Below are positions 17,636 to 25,430 of a stretch of DNA of 64,000 nucleotides, one piece after another; the stretch's first letter is position 1; each line of letters starts with the position of its first letter. The notes beneath the pieces are model-generated. The model was not told the DNA's origin. It searched no databases and was given only the letters and a program-made list of their open reading frames with translations. The position numbers and the translations under genes were made by a program. Source of the DNA: an uncultured Christensenellaceae bacterium (GTDB lineage: Bacteria > Bacillota > Clostridia > Christensenellales > UBA3700); contig CALWKS010000002.1 in assembly GCA_944381325.1 (NCBI GenBank), positions 186,001-250,000 on the forward strand, read 5' to 3'.

Positions 17636-17668
17636 AAAAGCGAAAGCGTACTTTCGCTTTTATTTTTT
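17636..17668 (+). terminator. Terminator after the DUF2238 gene
   Basis: AAAGCGAAAG-CGTA-CTTTCGCTTT followed by TATTTTTT. Confidence 0.9.
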
Positions 17669-17676
17669 CGTAGATA

Positions 17677-17705
17677 TTGAAAAATGCTATATTTCACTGT
17701 ATAAT
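17677..17705 (+). promoter_or_regulatory. Promoter of the GNAT gene
   Basis: TTGAAA (17677-17682), 17-base spacer, TATAAT (17700-17705). Confidence 0.8.
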
Positions 17706-17737
17706 AATCAGTAATGAGTTTTAAAGGAGATGTAATT

Positions 17738-18298
17738 ATGAACTTCAGACAAAGACTTCACGACTTGCCGAAAAACCTCTTTGCAGACAACGGCGGTATT
17801 TTTTTGAAAGAAATCACCTCTGAAGACGACCTTGCGATCGCGATCTTCGATCTTTCGCTGTCTCCCGAACAACAGGCTATGGTAAACCCTGCAAGTTTCT
17901 CTATAGGAAGAGCTTATCTCTTCCCCGAAAACAATGTGCCATATCTGATTTACGCTACCGAAGGCGGACGAAAAATACCCGTAGGCTTCATATTGTTGCG
18001 CTTTAACTGCTCTGACGACGAGATCTCTTCAGACTGCTTATCCGCAAATACTCCGTCAACGACCTGGAGCTACTTTATATCCGAAGAATATCAGGGGAAC
18101 GGTTACGGCGTCAAAGCTGCTCGACTTGCCTTAAATCTGCTTTCAGAAGCTGCTAGCGAATATCCCGTAAAATTGTCGACAGAACAGGAAAACAAAAAAG
18201 CTCAGAAACTCTATACAAAACTCGGTTTCAAGCAGTCGGAAGAAAAAGACGGCGACGATCTGATATTCATATATACACCGACAAAGCCTAAAAAATAA
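17738..18298 (+). CDS. GNAT-family N-acetyltransferase
   Basis: 186 residues from the ATG that follows AAAGGAG; an upstream in-frame ATG at 17714 overlaps the binding site. The C-terminal half has the GNAT acetyl-CoA fold: YFISEEYQGNGYGVKAARLAL is motif A with the QGNGYG pyrophosphate loop, and LSTEQENKKAQKLYTKLGFK is motif B with the Asn and Tyr usually involved in catalysis. The N-terminal 60 residues are less typical. The substrate cannot be inferred. It has its own promoter and lies between the envelope gene pair and a candidate non-coding RNA. Confidence 0.85.
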   Translation: MNFRQRLHDLPKNLFADNGGIFLKEITSEDDLAIAIFDLSLSPEQQAMVNPASFSIGRAYLFPENNVPYLIYATEGGRKIPVGFILLRFNCSDDEISSDCLSANTPSTTWSYFISEEYQGNGYGVKAARLALNLLSEAASEYPVKLSTEQENKKAQKLYTKLGFKQSEEKDGDDLIFIYTPTKPKK

Positions 18299-18437
18299 TC
18301 TCTTCATTAAGAACACGGTTTCGCTTTATATCGCCGCTTTTTCAAAAGATTTGTAAAATCGTTGATTGTATCCGTTTTTTACATAATTTTATCTGCATTC
18401 TGCAAGAATCAGGCTGACAATCATTGAAATTTAGCGC
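18299..18437. other. Gene-free spacer after the GNAT gene
   Basis: No coding signal and no convincing terminator for the GNAT gene were seen. ATTCTGCAAGAAT forms a small palindrome near 18400. Confidence 0.4.
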
Positions 18438-18485
18438 TTTTCAACGTTAAAATATGTTGACAATTACAGAAAACGATGGTAAATT
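18438..18485 (+). promoter_or_regulatory. Promoter and palindrome of the candidate RNA
   Basis: TTTTCAACGTTAAAA (18438-18452) precedes TTGACA (18457-18462), a 17-base spacer and TAAATT (18480-18485). The element is related base for base to the promoter at 15323. Confidence 0.7.
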
Positions 18486-18491
18486 TATATA

Positions 18492-18690
18492 CGTAACGGT
18501 CATAGTTATGTACAAAACGTATATATTTCAATCTTTTCTGAGTTTATAAGCAAAAAAACTTCAGACAAAGGATTGAAAACAAAGCGGGAAAACCGCGACT
18601 GACCGATAAAAAAGCTCTCTCTTCGGCGTAAAAGCCGAATCCCACACAAGACCTCTCCCCCACATCTCTCGGAGAGGTCTTATTTTATTT
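18492..18690 (+). ncRNA. Candidate structured RNA of about 200 bases
   Basis: The unit has its own promoter and ends in a strong terminator. Predicted helices in order: CATA/TATG inside the ACGTATA flank; a long interrupted stem TTTCAATC..TCTGA..GTTT with AAAC..TCAGA..GATTGAAA (about 18526-18580); GCGG/CCGC; TTCGGC/GCCGAA; terminator. A 13-codon frame starts at ATG 18508 (MYKTYIFQSFLSL) but lacks a ribosome binding site. No known RNA family is recognised. A short leader peptide with attenuation is the alternative. Confidence 0.5.
18648..18690 (+). terminator. Terminator of the candidate RNA
   Basis: AAGACCTCTCC and GGAGAGGTCTT form an 11-base stem followed by ATTTTATTT. Confidence 0.9.
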
Positions 18691-18727
18691 CCTCCGATAA
18701 GACAACGATCAAACAATGACAGAAAAC

Positions 18728-18766
18728 GAAAAGAAACGGCGGCATAATCTGCCGCCGTCGTTTTTG
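18728..18766. terminator. Bidirectional terminator after the ABC exporter operon
   Basis: ACGGCGGCA/TGCCGCCGT stem with T-rich flanks on both sides (TTCTTTTC in the minus direction, CGTTTTTG in the plus direction). Confidence 0.85.
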
Positions 18767-18790
18767 CCTGTATAAGGCATTTTCATTTGC

Positions 18791-20704
18791 TTATTCAAGT
18801 TCGAACGCACCCGTATAAAGCTGATAATATACGCCCTTCTGTGCGATAAGCTGATCGTGAGAGCCGCGCTCTATTATCCTGCCGTGATCGAGAACCATAA
18901 TCGCGTCAGAGTTCTGGATCGTGGACAGTCTGTGAGCGATAACGAATACCGTTCTGCCCTCCATAAGGTGATCCATACCCTGCTGAACAAGAGCTTCGGT
19001 ACGCGTATCGATAGAAGACGTCGCCTCGTCAAGTATAAGCACGGGAGCGTTGGCTACCGCAGCACGCGCTATCGAAAGCAACTGTTTCTGTCCCTGAGAG
19101 AGGTTCGCTCCGTCGCCCGTCAGCATCGTATTGTAACCTTCAGGCAGACGCGTGATGAAGTCGTGCGCGTTGGCAAGTTTAGCTGCCGCAACGCATTCGT
19201 CGTCAGACGCGTCCAGCTTGCCGTAACGGATGTTGTCCATGATCGTGCCCGTAAACAGGTTGGTATCCTGAAGAACCATACCAAGAGAACGGCGCAGGTC
19301 TGCCTTCTTTATCTTGTTGATGTTTATACCGTCATATCTTATCTTGCCGTCCGCGATGTCGTAGAAGCGATTGATAAGGTTGGTGATAGTCGTCTTGCCA
19401 GCGCCTGTTGCGCCTACGAACGCTATCTTCTGACCGGGCTTTGCATAAAGAGACACGTCGTGCAGAACTATCTTTTCAGGTACGTATCCGAAGTCAACGT
19501 CAAACAGCTGAATATCGCCTTTGAGCTCCTGATAAGTTACTGAGCCGTCTGCCTTGTGAGGATGTCTCCAAGCCCACTTACCCGTACGGGTAGCGCTTTC
19601 ACGGATATTTCCCTTTTCGTCGATTTCAGCGTTTACAAGGGTTACGTAACCGTCATCGGTTTCAGGCTGCTGATCGAGAAGCTCGAAGATACGTTTTGCG
19701 CCAGCAGTACCCATAACTACCGAGTTGACCTGCATTGACAGCTGACCTATGTTGATGGTGAACTGACGGCTCATATTGAGGAATGCGACGATCGCACCCA
19801 TCTTGATTGCCTCAGCTTCTAAGCCCTGGAATGACAGGTTGTGAACTTCTGCGAGAACGAGCAGACCGCCTACGATAGCCACAAGCACGTAAAGCACATG
19901 ACCTATGTTGTTTATCGTGGGCATAAGCACGTTTGCAAATTTGTTCGCGCTTTCGCTGTCTTTGAAGAGCTGTTCGTTTATCTTGTCAAAATCTCTCTTT
20001 GACTGCTCTTCGTGACAGAACACCTTGACTACCTTCTGACCGTTCATCATCTCTTCGACAAAGCCTTCGGTCTTACCCATAGAACGCTGCTGACGTACGA
20101 AGTATTTTGCACTCTTTCCGCCTACGGCTTTGGTTACGAAAAGCATTGCCACGCATCCGAGAATGACGACGAGGAACAGCCATATGCTTGAATTCATCAT
20201 GCTGAATACCAGCGTTATGAGCGCGACAGCCGAATAGAACATCTGCGCCATACTCTGAGAAACGAGCTGTCTCAGAGCGTCGATATCGTTGGTATAAGTA
20301 CTCATTATGTCGCCGTGCGTATTCGTATCGAAATAACGTATAGGAAGCGACTGCATTCTGTTGAACATCTCAAGTCGCATATGCTTGAGGAAGCCCTGGG
20401 TTACGTATGCCATGATGCGGTTGTATGTGAACGAACAGATAACGCCCAGAGCAAATACGCCCGCCATGATCAGACCTATGTTGAGCATAGTTCCTTTGAC
20501 TGCGTCCCAACCGAGTTCGAGACCGGGAGTTACGACTTCGTCAATGATCACTTCAAGGAAAATCGAAGAGCTGATAGCCGCAACAGCGTTTATAGCTATA
20601 CATATTGCAACGACCGCGAGTTCCCATTTGTAAAATCTGAACATATACTTGAGAAGTCTGCCGAGAATAGCCATCGTTCCGCCTTTCTTTTCTGTCTTAT
20701 TCAC
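18791..20704 (-). CDS. Heterodimeric ABC exporter, catalytically complete half
   Basis: 637 residues from a GTG placed 8 bases after GGGAGGTGA; the start overlaps the end of the upstream half-transporter. Six membrane helices (residues about 20-330) precede an ATPase domain with Walker A GATGAGKT, signature LSQGQKQLL and Walker B LILDEATSSID, whose catalytic glutamate is present. A 30-residue insertion between the membrane and ATPase parts is hydrophilic. Together with the partner gene it should form a BmrCD/LmrCD-like drug or lipid exporter with one canonical and one degenerate ATP site. Third gene of the MarR-controlled operon. Confidence 0.88.
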   Translation of the reverse strand: MNKTEKKGGTMAILGRLLKYMFRFYKWELAVVAICIAINAVAAISSSIFLEVIIDEVVTPGLELGWDAVKGTMLNIGLIMAGVFALGVICSFTYNRIMAYVTQGFLKHMRLEMFNRMQSLPIRYFDTNTHGDIMSTYTNDIDALRQLVSQSMAQMFYSAVALITLVFSMMNSSIWLFLVVILGCVAMLFVTKAVGGKSAKYFVRQQRSMGKTEGFVEEMMNGQKVVKVFCHEEQSKRDFDKINEQLFKDSESANKFANVLMPTINNIGHVLYVLVAIVGGLLVLAEVHNLSFQGLEAEAIKMGAIVAFLNMSRQFTINIGQLSMQVNSVVMGTAGAKRIFELLDQQPETDDGYVTLVNAEIDEKGNIRESATRTGKWAWRHPHKADGSVTYQELKGDIQLFDVDFGYVPEKIVLHDVSLYAKPGQKIAFVGATGAGKTTITNLINRFYDIADGKIRYDGININKIKKADLRRSLGMVLQDTNLFTGTIMDNIRYGKLDASDDECVAAAKLANAHDFITRLPEGYNTMLTGDGANLSQGQKQLLSIARAAVANAPVLILDEATSSIDTRTEALVQQGMDHLMEGRTVFVIAHRLSTIQNSDAIMVLDHGRIIERGSHDQLIAQKGVYYQLYTGAFELE

Positions 20705-22460
20705 GGTCCTCACCTCCCTTTACTGCGTCTGCATTGCCGATTTTATTCTGAGAATAATAGACCTCCTGATATACGGGGTTGCGCGCAAGCAGTTCTTCGT
20801 GCGTGCCGACGTCGCTGACCATGCCGTTCTTCATAAGGATTATCTTGTCTGCATCCATAACGGAAGAAACTCTCTGCGCGATTATAAACTTGGTCGTATC
20901 GGGGATCTCTTCCCTGAACGCCTTTCTTATCAGCGCGTCTGTCTTTGTATCCACGGCGCTGGTTGAGTCGTCCAGAATGAGTATCTTGGGTTTCTTCAGA
21001 AGAGCGCGCGCTATGCACAGTCTCTGTTTCTGACCGCCGGATACGTTGGTACCGCCCTGCTCTATATACGTGTCGTACTTGTCGGGGAAAGACTGTATAA
21101 AGTCGTCCGCCTGAGCGAGTTTGCACGCCTTAACGAGTTCTTCGTCGGTAGCGTCGGGATTACCCCAACGCAGGTTTTCTTTTATTGTTCCCGAGAAAAG
21201 CAGGTTTTTCTGCAGAACAACCGCAACCTGATTTCTCAGCGTCTCGAGATCGTAATCCTTTACGTTTACGCCGCCCACGTAGACCGCGCCTTCGCTTACG
21301 TCGTAAAGTCTCGGGATAAGGTTTACAAGAGACGTTTTACTGCTTCCCGTTCCGCCAAGAATACCGACCGTTTCGCCCGACTTGATATCGAGGTTGACCT
21401 CTTTGAGAGCACGACGTTCAGCGTTCTCATTGTACTTGAAAGAAACGTTATCGAATTTTACAGAGCCGTCCTTCACTTCCGTTACGGGGTTCTCAGGGTT
21501 GTGAAGCGTGCTTTCTTCAGTAACTACCTCTACGATACGTTCAGCCGAAGTGCGGGCGATAGAGAACATTACGAGCACCATTGAAAGCATCATAAGGCTG
21601 GATAAGATCTGCGCGGTATATACGATAAGGCTTGAAAGTTTACTGCTTACGCCCACGTCGCCTTTGGTAATTCCTACCATAGGTCCCATAAAGCAGATAA
21701 ACAGCGTCGCAGCCCAGAAGCAGAACTGCATAAGGGGATTTGAAAGCGCTATCAGTTTTTCGCCGCGTACGAAGTCTTTCTTTACGTTTTCAGCAGTAGT
21801 TGCGAACTTATTCTTTTCGTAATCCTCTCTGACGTAAGACTTGACTACTCTTATACCCTTGATGTTTTCCTGAATGGATTCGTTCATCGCGTCGTATTTT
21901 TTGAATACCTTATCGAATATAGGCCAGCTCTTTTTGAAAATAATAAACAGACCTATACCCAGCACAGGGATGAGTACGAGGAACATAAGCGATACCGTGG
22001 GGTCGATAAAGAATGCCATGACTAGCGAGAAAATAAGCATTATCGGGCTTCTTACCGCAACTCTTATCAGCATCATATAAGCGTTCTGAACGTTGGTTAC
22101 GTCAGTCGTCATTCTGGTAACGAGACTGGACGTAGAGAATTTGTCTATGTTTGCGAACGAGAAGTCCTGTATCTTATAATACATATCCTCTCTCAGATTG
22201 CGCGCAAATCCTGCTGAAGCGGTCGCCGCGAATTTACCCGCAAGCATACCGAACAACAATGACAATGCCGCAAATACAAGCAAAATCGCGCCCCACTTGA
22301 TTATGTTGGAAAGTGAGTTGTCCAACTGAATCTTGTCCAGCATCTCCGTCATATAGAACGGAAGGATGCATTCAAGCGCGACTTCGAACGTGACGCATAC
22401 AGGAGACAAAACAGACGTCTTTTTGTACTGCCTGATACTCTTTGCCAAAGTCTTTAACAT
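20697..22460 (-). CDS. Heterodimeric ABC exporter, half with degenerate ATP site
   Basis: 587 residues with six membrane helices and an ATPase domain. Walker A reads GGTGSSKT (serine before the lysine) and Walker B LILDDSTSAVD, where aspartate replaces the catalytic glutamate. The signature VSGGQKQRL is intact. This is the usual pattern of the non-hydrolysing side in heterodimeric type IV exporters and complements the downstream half. It lies 10 bases after the marR-type gene and overlaps the partner by 8 bases, consistent with fixed stoichiometry. Confidence 0.88.
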   Translation of the reverse strand: MLKTLAKSIRQYKKTSVLSPVCVTFEVALECILPFYMTEMLDKIQLDNSLSNIIKWGAILLVFAALSLLFGMLAGKFAATASAGFARNLREDMYYKIQDFSFANIDKFSTSSLVTRMTTDVTNVQNAYMMLIRVAVRSPIMLIFSLVMAFFIDPTVSLMFLVLIPVLGIGLFIIFKKSWPIFDKVFKKYDAMNESIQENIKGIRVVKSYVREDYEKNKFATTAENVKKDFVRGEKLIALSNPLMQFCFWAATLFICFMGPMVGITKGDVGVSSKLSSLIVYTAQILSSLMMLSMVLVMFSIARTSAERIVEVVTEESTLHNPENPVTEVKDGSVKFDNVSFKYNENAERRALKEVNLDIKSGETVGILGGTGSSKTSLVNLIPRLYDVSEGAVYVGGVNVKDYDLETLRNQVAVVLQKNLLFSGTIKENLRWGNPDATDEELVKACKLAQADDFIQSFPDKYDTYIEQGGTNVSGGQKQRLCIARALLKKPKILILDDSTSAVDTKTDALIRKAFREEIPDTTKFIIAQRVSSVMDADKIILMKNGMVSDVGTHEELLARNPVYQEVYYSQNKIGNADAVKGGEDRE

Positions 22461-22470
22461 ATCTGTCTTT

Positions 22471-22920
22471 TCACTCCTTTTGGGCGGTATTTCCGCCCAG
22501 ATTATATTTGCATCTTTCTATGAAAGAATAAAAAGTGTCTATTTCTTCTTTTGAAAAACCGCGGATAAGCTGAGACTCAGCCATTTTGATCGCTTCTTCG
22601 CTTCTCCTCATGTAGTCGCGCGCAAGCGGCGTGGGGACTATTTTTTTGAGTCTGCGGTCTTTTTCGCATTCAACTCTCTCTATAAGTCCGCCGCTTTCCA
22701 TCGTATTGAGAAGCTGCGTCATAGTGGAGCGTCTTACGCGGAACTCGGTTTCAAGATCTCTCTGAAATATCTCCTGCCCTTCGTGATGAGTAAAATAACC
22801 CAACACCCAGCCTTGCATGCCCGTCATCTGTTCATTTGTTTTCATAAACTCAGTGGCGTCAATGCATTGTTTCATCATACGCGCGAGCGTCTTTATTTCA
22901 TATCCCAGATTTCTTCTCAT
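22471..22920 (-). CDS. MarR-family transcriptional regulator
   Basis: 149 residues with the MarR winged-helix plan: dimerising helices at both ends and a central DNA-binding part (IFQRDLETEFRVRRSTMTQLLNTMESGGLIERVECEKDRRLKKIVPT), where the D-R-R of the wing is characteristic. Such proteins repress efflux genes until a small molecule binds. It is the first gene of the operon with the exporter pair, and two matching palindromes overlap its promoter, which strongly suggests autorepression and repression of the pump. The ligand is unknown. Confidence 0.9.
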   Translation of the reverse strand: MRRNLGYEIKTLARMMKQCIDATEFMKTNEQMTGMQGWVLGYFTHHEGQEIFQRDLETEFRVRRSTMTQLLNTMESGGLIERVECEKDRRLKKIVPTPLARDYMRRSEEAIKMAESQLIRGFSKEEIDTFYSFIERCKYNLGGNTAQKE

Positions 22921-22937
22921 TTCTTACCGCCGATTTT

Positions 22938-22954
22938 TGTTAGGTTTCCTAACA
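22938..22954. promoter_or_regulatory. MarR-type operator 1
   Basis: TGTTAGGTTTCCTAACA, a 17-bp perfect inverted repeat with a three-base centre, between the -10 box and the start codon of the marR-type gene. Confidence 0.8.
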
Positions 22955-22958
22955 TATT

Positions 22959-22975
22959 TGTTAGGATTACTAACA
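22959..22975. promoter_or_regulatory. MarR-type operator 2
   Basis: TGTTAGGATTACTAACA, a near-copy of operator 1 centred 21 bp away, i.e. two helical turns, touching the -10 box. Confidence 0.8.
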
Positions 22976-23003
22976 TTATAAGAAGAATAAAAAATATTGT
23001 CAA
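22975..23003 (-). promoter_or_regulatory. Sigma-A promoter of the marR-exporter operon
   Basis: Minus-strand TTGACA (22998-23003), 17-base spacer, TATAAT (22975-22980). Confidence 0.9.
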
Positions 23004-23071
23004 TGAATTTAAGTCAAAAAAACAGCAAAAACTTCGTCTGTTTTTTAACGTAGTTTTTACTCGTAAAAAGA

Positions 23072-23106
23072 AGCAAAAAACGCGGGGCGCATTATACGCT
23101 CCGCGT
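23072..23106 (-). terminator. Terminator of the decarboxylase beta/gamma unit
   Basis: ACGCGGAGCG pairs with GCGCCCCGCGT, followed by TTTTTTGC in the minus direction. Confidence 0.85.
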
Positions 23107-23130
23107 TGTAGAAATTCTGATAAAACAGCG

Positions 23131-23376
23131 TTACTCGGCTTTGTTTTCGTCGCTTCCGTCCTGTTTGTTCGCCTGCTGCTCCGCTCTCTTCTTTTCAACC
23201 GCGGCGCGGGCTTTGTTGCATATCGTGTTGATTCCCCAGGATACGAAAAGAATGATCGCAATAGTGATGAATATTGCGAGAACTCCCTTCCACATTATCT
23301 CAAGAGACTTAAGCACGTTTGTCTTATCCATCGGAGTAAGATCGAGAGAAATACCAAGCAAAGAAATCATATTCAT
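23131..23376 (-). CDS. Sodium-pump decarboxylase gamma-type small subunit
   Basis: 81 residues from the ATG behind GGAGGTGG; upstream in-frame starts lie inside the preceding gene. One membrane helix (LKSLEIMWKGVLAIFITIAIILFVSWGI region, residues about 20-45) followed by a charged, Lys/Glu/Gln-rich cytosolic tail. This is the plan of OadG/MmdD-type subunits, which hold the alpha and beta subunits together in sodium-translocating decarboxylases. The position 13 bases downstream of the beta subunit supports the call. The sequence itself is too simple for certainty. Confidence 0.7.
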   Translation of the reverse strand: MNMISLLGISLDLTPMDKTNVLKSLEIMWKGVLAIFITIAIILFVSWGINTICNKARAAVEKKRAEQQANKQDGSDENKAE

Positions 23377-23389
23377 ATTTCCACCTCCG

Positions 23390-24526
23390 TTAAGCCAGCA
23401 CAAGGCCGATTATGAGACCGCCTACGATAGCGGAAGCTATCTGTCCGGATACGTTCGCACCGATAGCGTGCATAAGCAGATGGTTGCTGGGATCTTCTTT
23501 CAGACCCATCTTCTGTATTACGCGCGCCGACATCGGGAATGCGGATATACCGGCCGCACCGATCATCGGGTTGATCTTCTTCTTTGAGAACAGGTTCATG
23601 AACTTTGCGAACATAACGCCCGCAACGGTATCGAATACGAATGCCGCAAGACCGAGAACGAGTATCAGCAGAGTTTCCCAGGTGATAAACGTTTCTGCCT
23701 TCATCTGAGAAGCGATCGTGATGCCGAGGAGCAGGGTTATAAGGTTGGCAAGAATGTTCTGCGCGGTTTCGCTGAGAAGTCTCAGAACGCCGCATTCTCT
23801 GAGGAGGTTACCGAACATCAGGAAGCCGACAAGCGCCAGCGACTTGGGTGCGATAAGTCCTGCGATAAGAGTAACGACTATCGGGAAAAGAACCTTTGTG
23901 GTGTGAGAAACGGATACGGGGTTGTATTCCATTCTGATAAGTCTTTCCTTCTTCGTCGTGCAGAGCTTGACGACCGCAGGCTGAATAATAGGAACGAGCG
24001 CCATATATGAGTACGCTACGACGGTGATAGGTCCAAGGAACTTACTGCCCAGTTTCATCGCTACAAGTATCGATGTAGGACCGTCAGCCGCGCCGATTAT
24101 ACCTATAGCCGCAGCGTCGTTTATATTAAAACCTATCATTGTAGCCAGCAATATGGTCAGGAATATACCGAACTGCGCCGCACCGCCCAGCAGGAACAGC
24201 TTGGGATTTGAAAGCAGCGGACCGAAGTCTATCATCGCGCCTATACCGATAAACAACAGTATCGGCATCGCCTCGCTGGCTTCAATACCTACTTCAAACA
24301 ACCAGTCAATAATACCGGATGCAACAACGTTGCCGTCAACAACTTCATTTACCACGTTTGAAAGCGGTATGTTTACAAGTATCGCGCCGAAGCCTATAGG
24401 AAGCAGCAGCGCAGGCTCCATATCTTTCTTTATAGCAAGAAAAATAAGAAGTCCGCCGATGATCCACATCACTACGTGTTCCGGCTTGACATTGGAAACT
24501 GATTCAATCAAAAAATTCAGATCCAT
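23390..24526 (-). CDS. Sodium-translocating decarboxylase beta subunit (OadB family)
   Basis: 378 residues, about nine to ten membrane helices; ATG preceded by AAAGGAG at 7 bases. Conserved blocks of the OadB/MmdB/GcdB family are present: IGIGAMIDFGPLL, GIIGAADGPTSI (with the aspartate needed for sodium passage) and NPMIGAAGISAFPMSARV near the C-terminus. The family couples decarboxylation of oxaloacetate, methylmalonyl-CoA or glutaconyl-CoA on a biotin carrier to export of sodium ions. The carboxyltransferase and biotin-carrier genes are not in this window, so the substrate is open. The gene sits directly behind a candidate manganese riboswitch. Confidence 0.9.
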   Translation of the reverse strand: MDLNFLIESVSNVKPEHVVMWIIGGLLIFLAIKKDMEPALLLPIGFGAILVNIPLSNVVNEVVDGNVVASGIIDWLFEVGIEASEAMPILLFIGIGAMIDFGPLLSNPKLFLLGGAAQFGIFLTILLATMIGFNINDAAAIGIIGAADGPTSILVAMKLGSKFLGPITVVAYSYMALVPIIQPAVVKLCTTKKERLIRMEYNPVSVSHTTKVLFPIVVTLIAGLIAPKSLALVGFLMFGNLLRECGVLRLLSETAQNILANLITLLLGITIASQMKAETFITWETLLILVLGLAAFVFDTVAGVMFAKFMNLFSKKKINPMIGAAGISAFPMSARVIQKMGLKEDPSNHLLMHAIGANVSGQIASAIVGGLIIGLVLA

Positions 24527-24542
24527 CACACTTCTCCTTTAT

Positions 24543-24682
24543 TAAAAAAGCCGCATCGAACCGTATAAACGGAACGATGCGGTCTCGTCATTTCAAATTA
24601 AACCGGGAGAAACTCTCCGTGTTACCGATTTAATTGCGTGTCACGCACACACGCCGACTACTCCCCGCGCCCGGGAATTTAC
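24543..24682 (-). promoter_or_regulatory. Candidate yybP-ykoY (manganese) riboswitch with terminator
   Basis: Read on the minus strand. GCGG plus GGAGTAG (24658-24668) pairs with GACGAGA plus CCGC (24579-24589), the P1/L1 pattern of yybP-ykoY RNAs. A hairpin GCGTGT/ACACGC (24636-24654) follows, then a second leg AATTAAATCG/CGGTTTAATT (24596-24635) with a 7-base GTAACAC bulge and inner stem GGAGA/TCTCC. The CCGC strand is shared with an 8-base terminator stem (CCGCATCG/CGATGCGG, 24551-24582) followed by TTTTTT just before the oadB binding site, so ligand binding would favour read-through. Identification is from remembered consensus, not a covariance search. Confidence 0.7.
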
Positions 24683-24688
24683 AGTCTT

Positions 24689-24717
24689 ATTTTAAATTAT
24701 TTGAAAATTTATGTCAA
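24689..24717 (-). promoter_or_regulatory. Sigma-A promoter of the riboswitch-oadB unit
   Basis: Minus-strand TTGACA (24712-24717), 17-base spacer, TAAAAT (24689-24694); an alternating CG run of about ten bases abuts the -35 box. Confidence 0.88.
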
Positions 24718-24818
24718 GCGCGCGCGTATTCAAATAAAAGATTTTATATTTTTACTTTTTCGTCAAATATTTTTTATATGAAAAGCCTTGTTTTTCGCAA
24801 AAAGCGCTTTTTTAAGTT

Positions 24819-25418
24819 TTAATGCTTCTTTGCAGCGCTGGGAAATCTGCCCTTGTCTTTCTCCGTTATCGGACGTATAACGCGGCAAGGATTACCCGCA
24901 GCTATAACACCCGACGGCACGTCTTTTGTTACCACGCTTCCCGCGCCTATCACGACGTTGCTCCCCACCGTTACCCCCGGGAGTATTACCACGTTGCCGC
25001 CTATCCATACGTCGTCCCCGATCGTTATCGGAAGAGCGTATTCTATGCCTTTGTTTCTCTCATCCTTATCCACGGGATGTCCCGCGCAATAAAAACCGCA
25101 GTTGGGCGCAACGAAAACGTTGTCCCCAATCGTAACCTTTGCGGTGTCGAGTACGACAAGATTGTGATTGGCATAAAAATTTTCGCCGACGAAAGTATTA
25201 TAACCGTAATCGCAGTTGAACGGCGATTCTATAAGAAAATCTCCTTTTGCTCCGCCGAGTATCTCAAGCATCTTGCGTTTTCTTTCCTCTCTGCGGGAAG
25301 GCGGAATATTATTGTATTCAAAACACTTGTCTTTTACCCTTTCTCTGTCCTTGGTAAGCTCAACGTCGTTGTTGGGGTCGTAAAACATACCCATTGCGCC
25401 CTTTTCTTTTTCAGTCAT
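24819..25418 (-). CDS. Hexapeptide-repeat sugar O-acetyltransferase (Maa/LacA type)
   Basis: 199 residues. An N-terminal helical Maa domain ([23 protein letters not shown]) is followed by left-handed beta-helix repeats ([49 protein letters not shown]). The histidine in FYCAGHPVD is the expected catalytic base. These cytosolic trimers acetylate maltose, galactosides or similar sugars with acetyl-CoA, probably for detoxification. Binding site GAGAGGA lies before the ATG, after a small leader hairpin. It is a single-gene unit. Confidence 0.9.
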   Translation of the reverse strand: MTEKEKGAMGMFYDPNNDVELTKDRERVKDKCFEYNNIPPSRREERKRKMLEILGGAKGDFLIESPFNCDYGYNTFVGENFYANHNLVVLDTAKVTIGDNVFVAPNCGFYCAGHPVDKDERNKGIEYALPITIGDDVWIGGNVVILPGVTVGSNVVIGAGSVVTKDVPSGVIAAGNPCRVIRPITEKDKGRFPSAAKKH

Positions 25419-25430
25419 AGCGTCCTCTCT

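Noticed and set aside
18598..18692. 12-base identity (GACTGACCGATA) between the candidate RNA and the spo0A 3' region
   Set aside because: In spo0A the bases form a local hairpin and in the RNA they do not; one 12-mer shared within 64 kb is compatible with chance.
24543..24682. T-box leader before oadB
   Set aside because: The leader is only about 140 bases, has no T-box TGGNACCGCG sequence and no specifier stem; the yybP-ykoY pattern explains the bases better.
24790..24818. AAAAAGCGCTTTTTT palindrome as terminator of the acetyltransferase gene
   Set aside because: The stem is mostly A-T and centred without a loop; it does not meet the pattern of the other terminators in the window.
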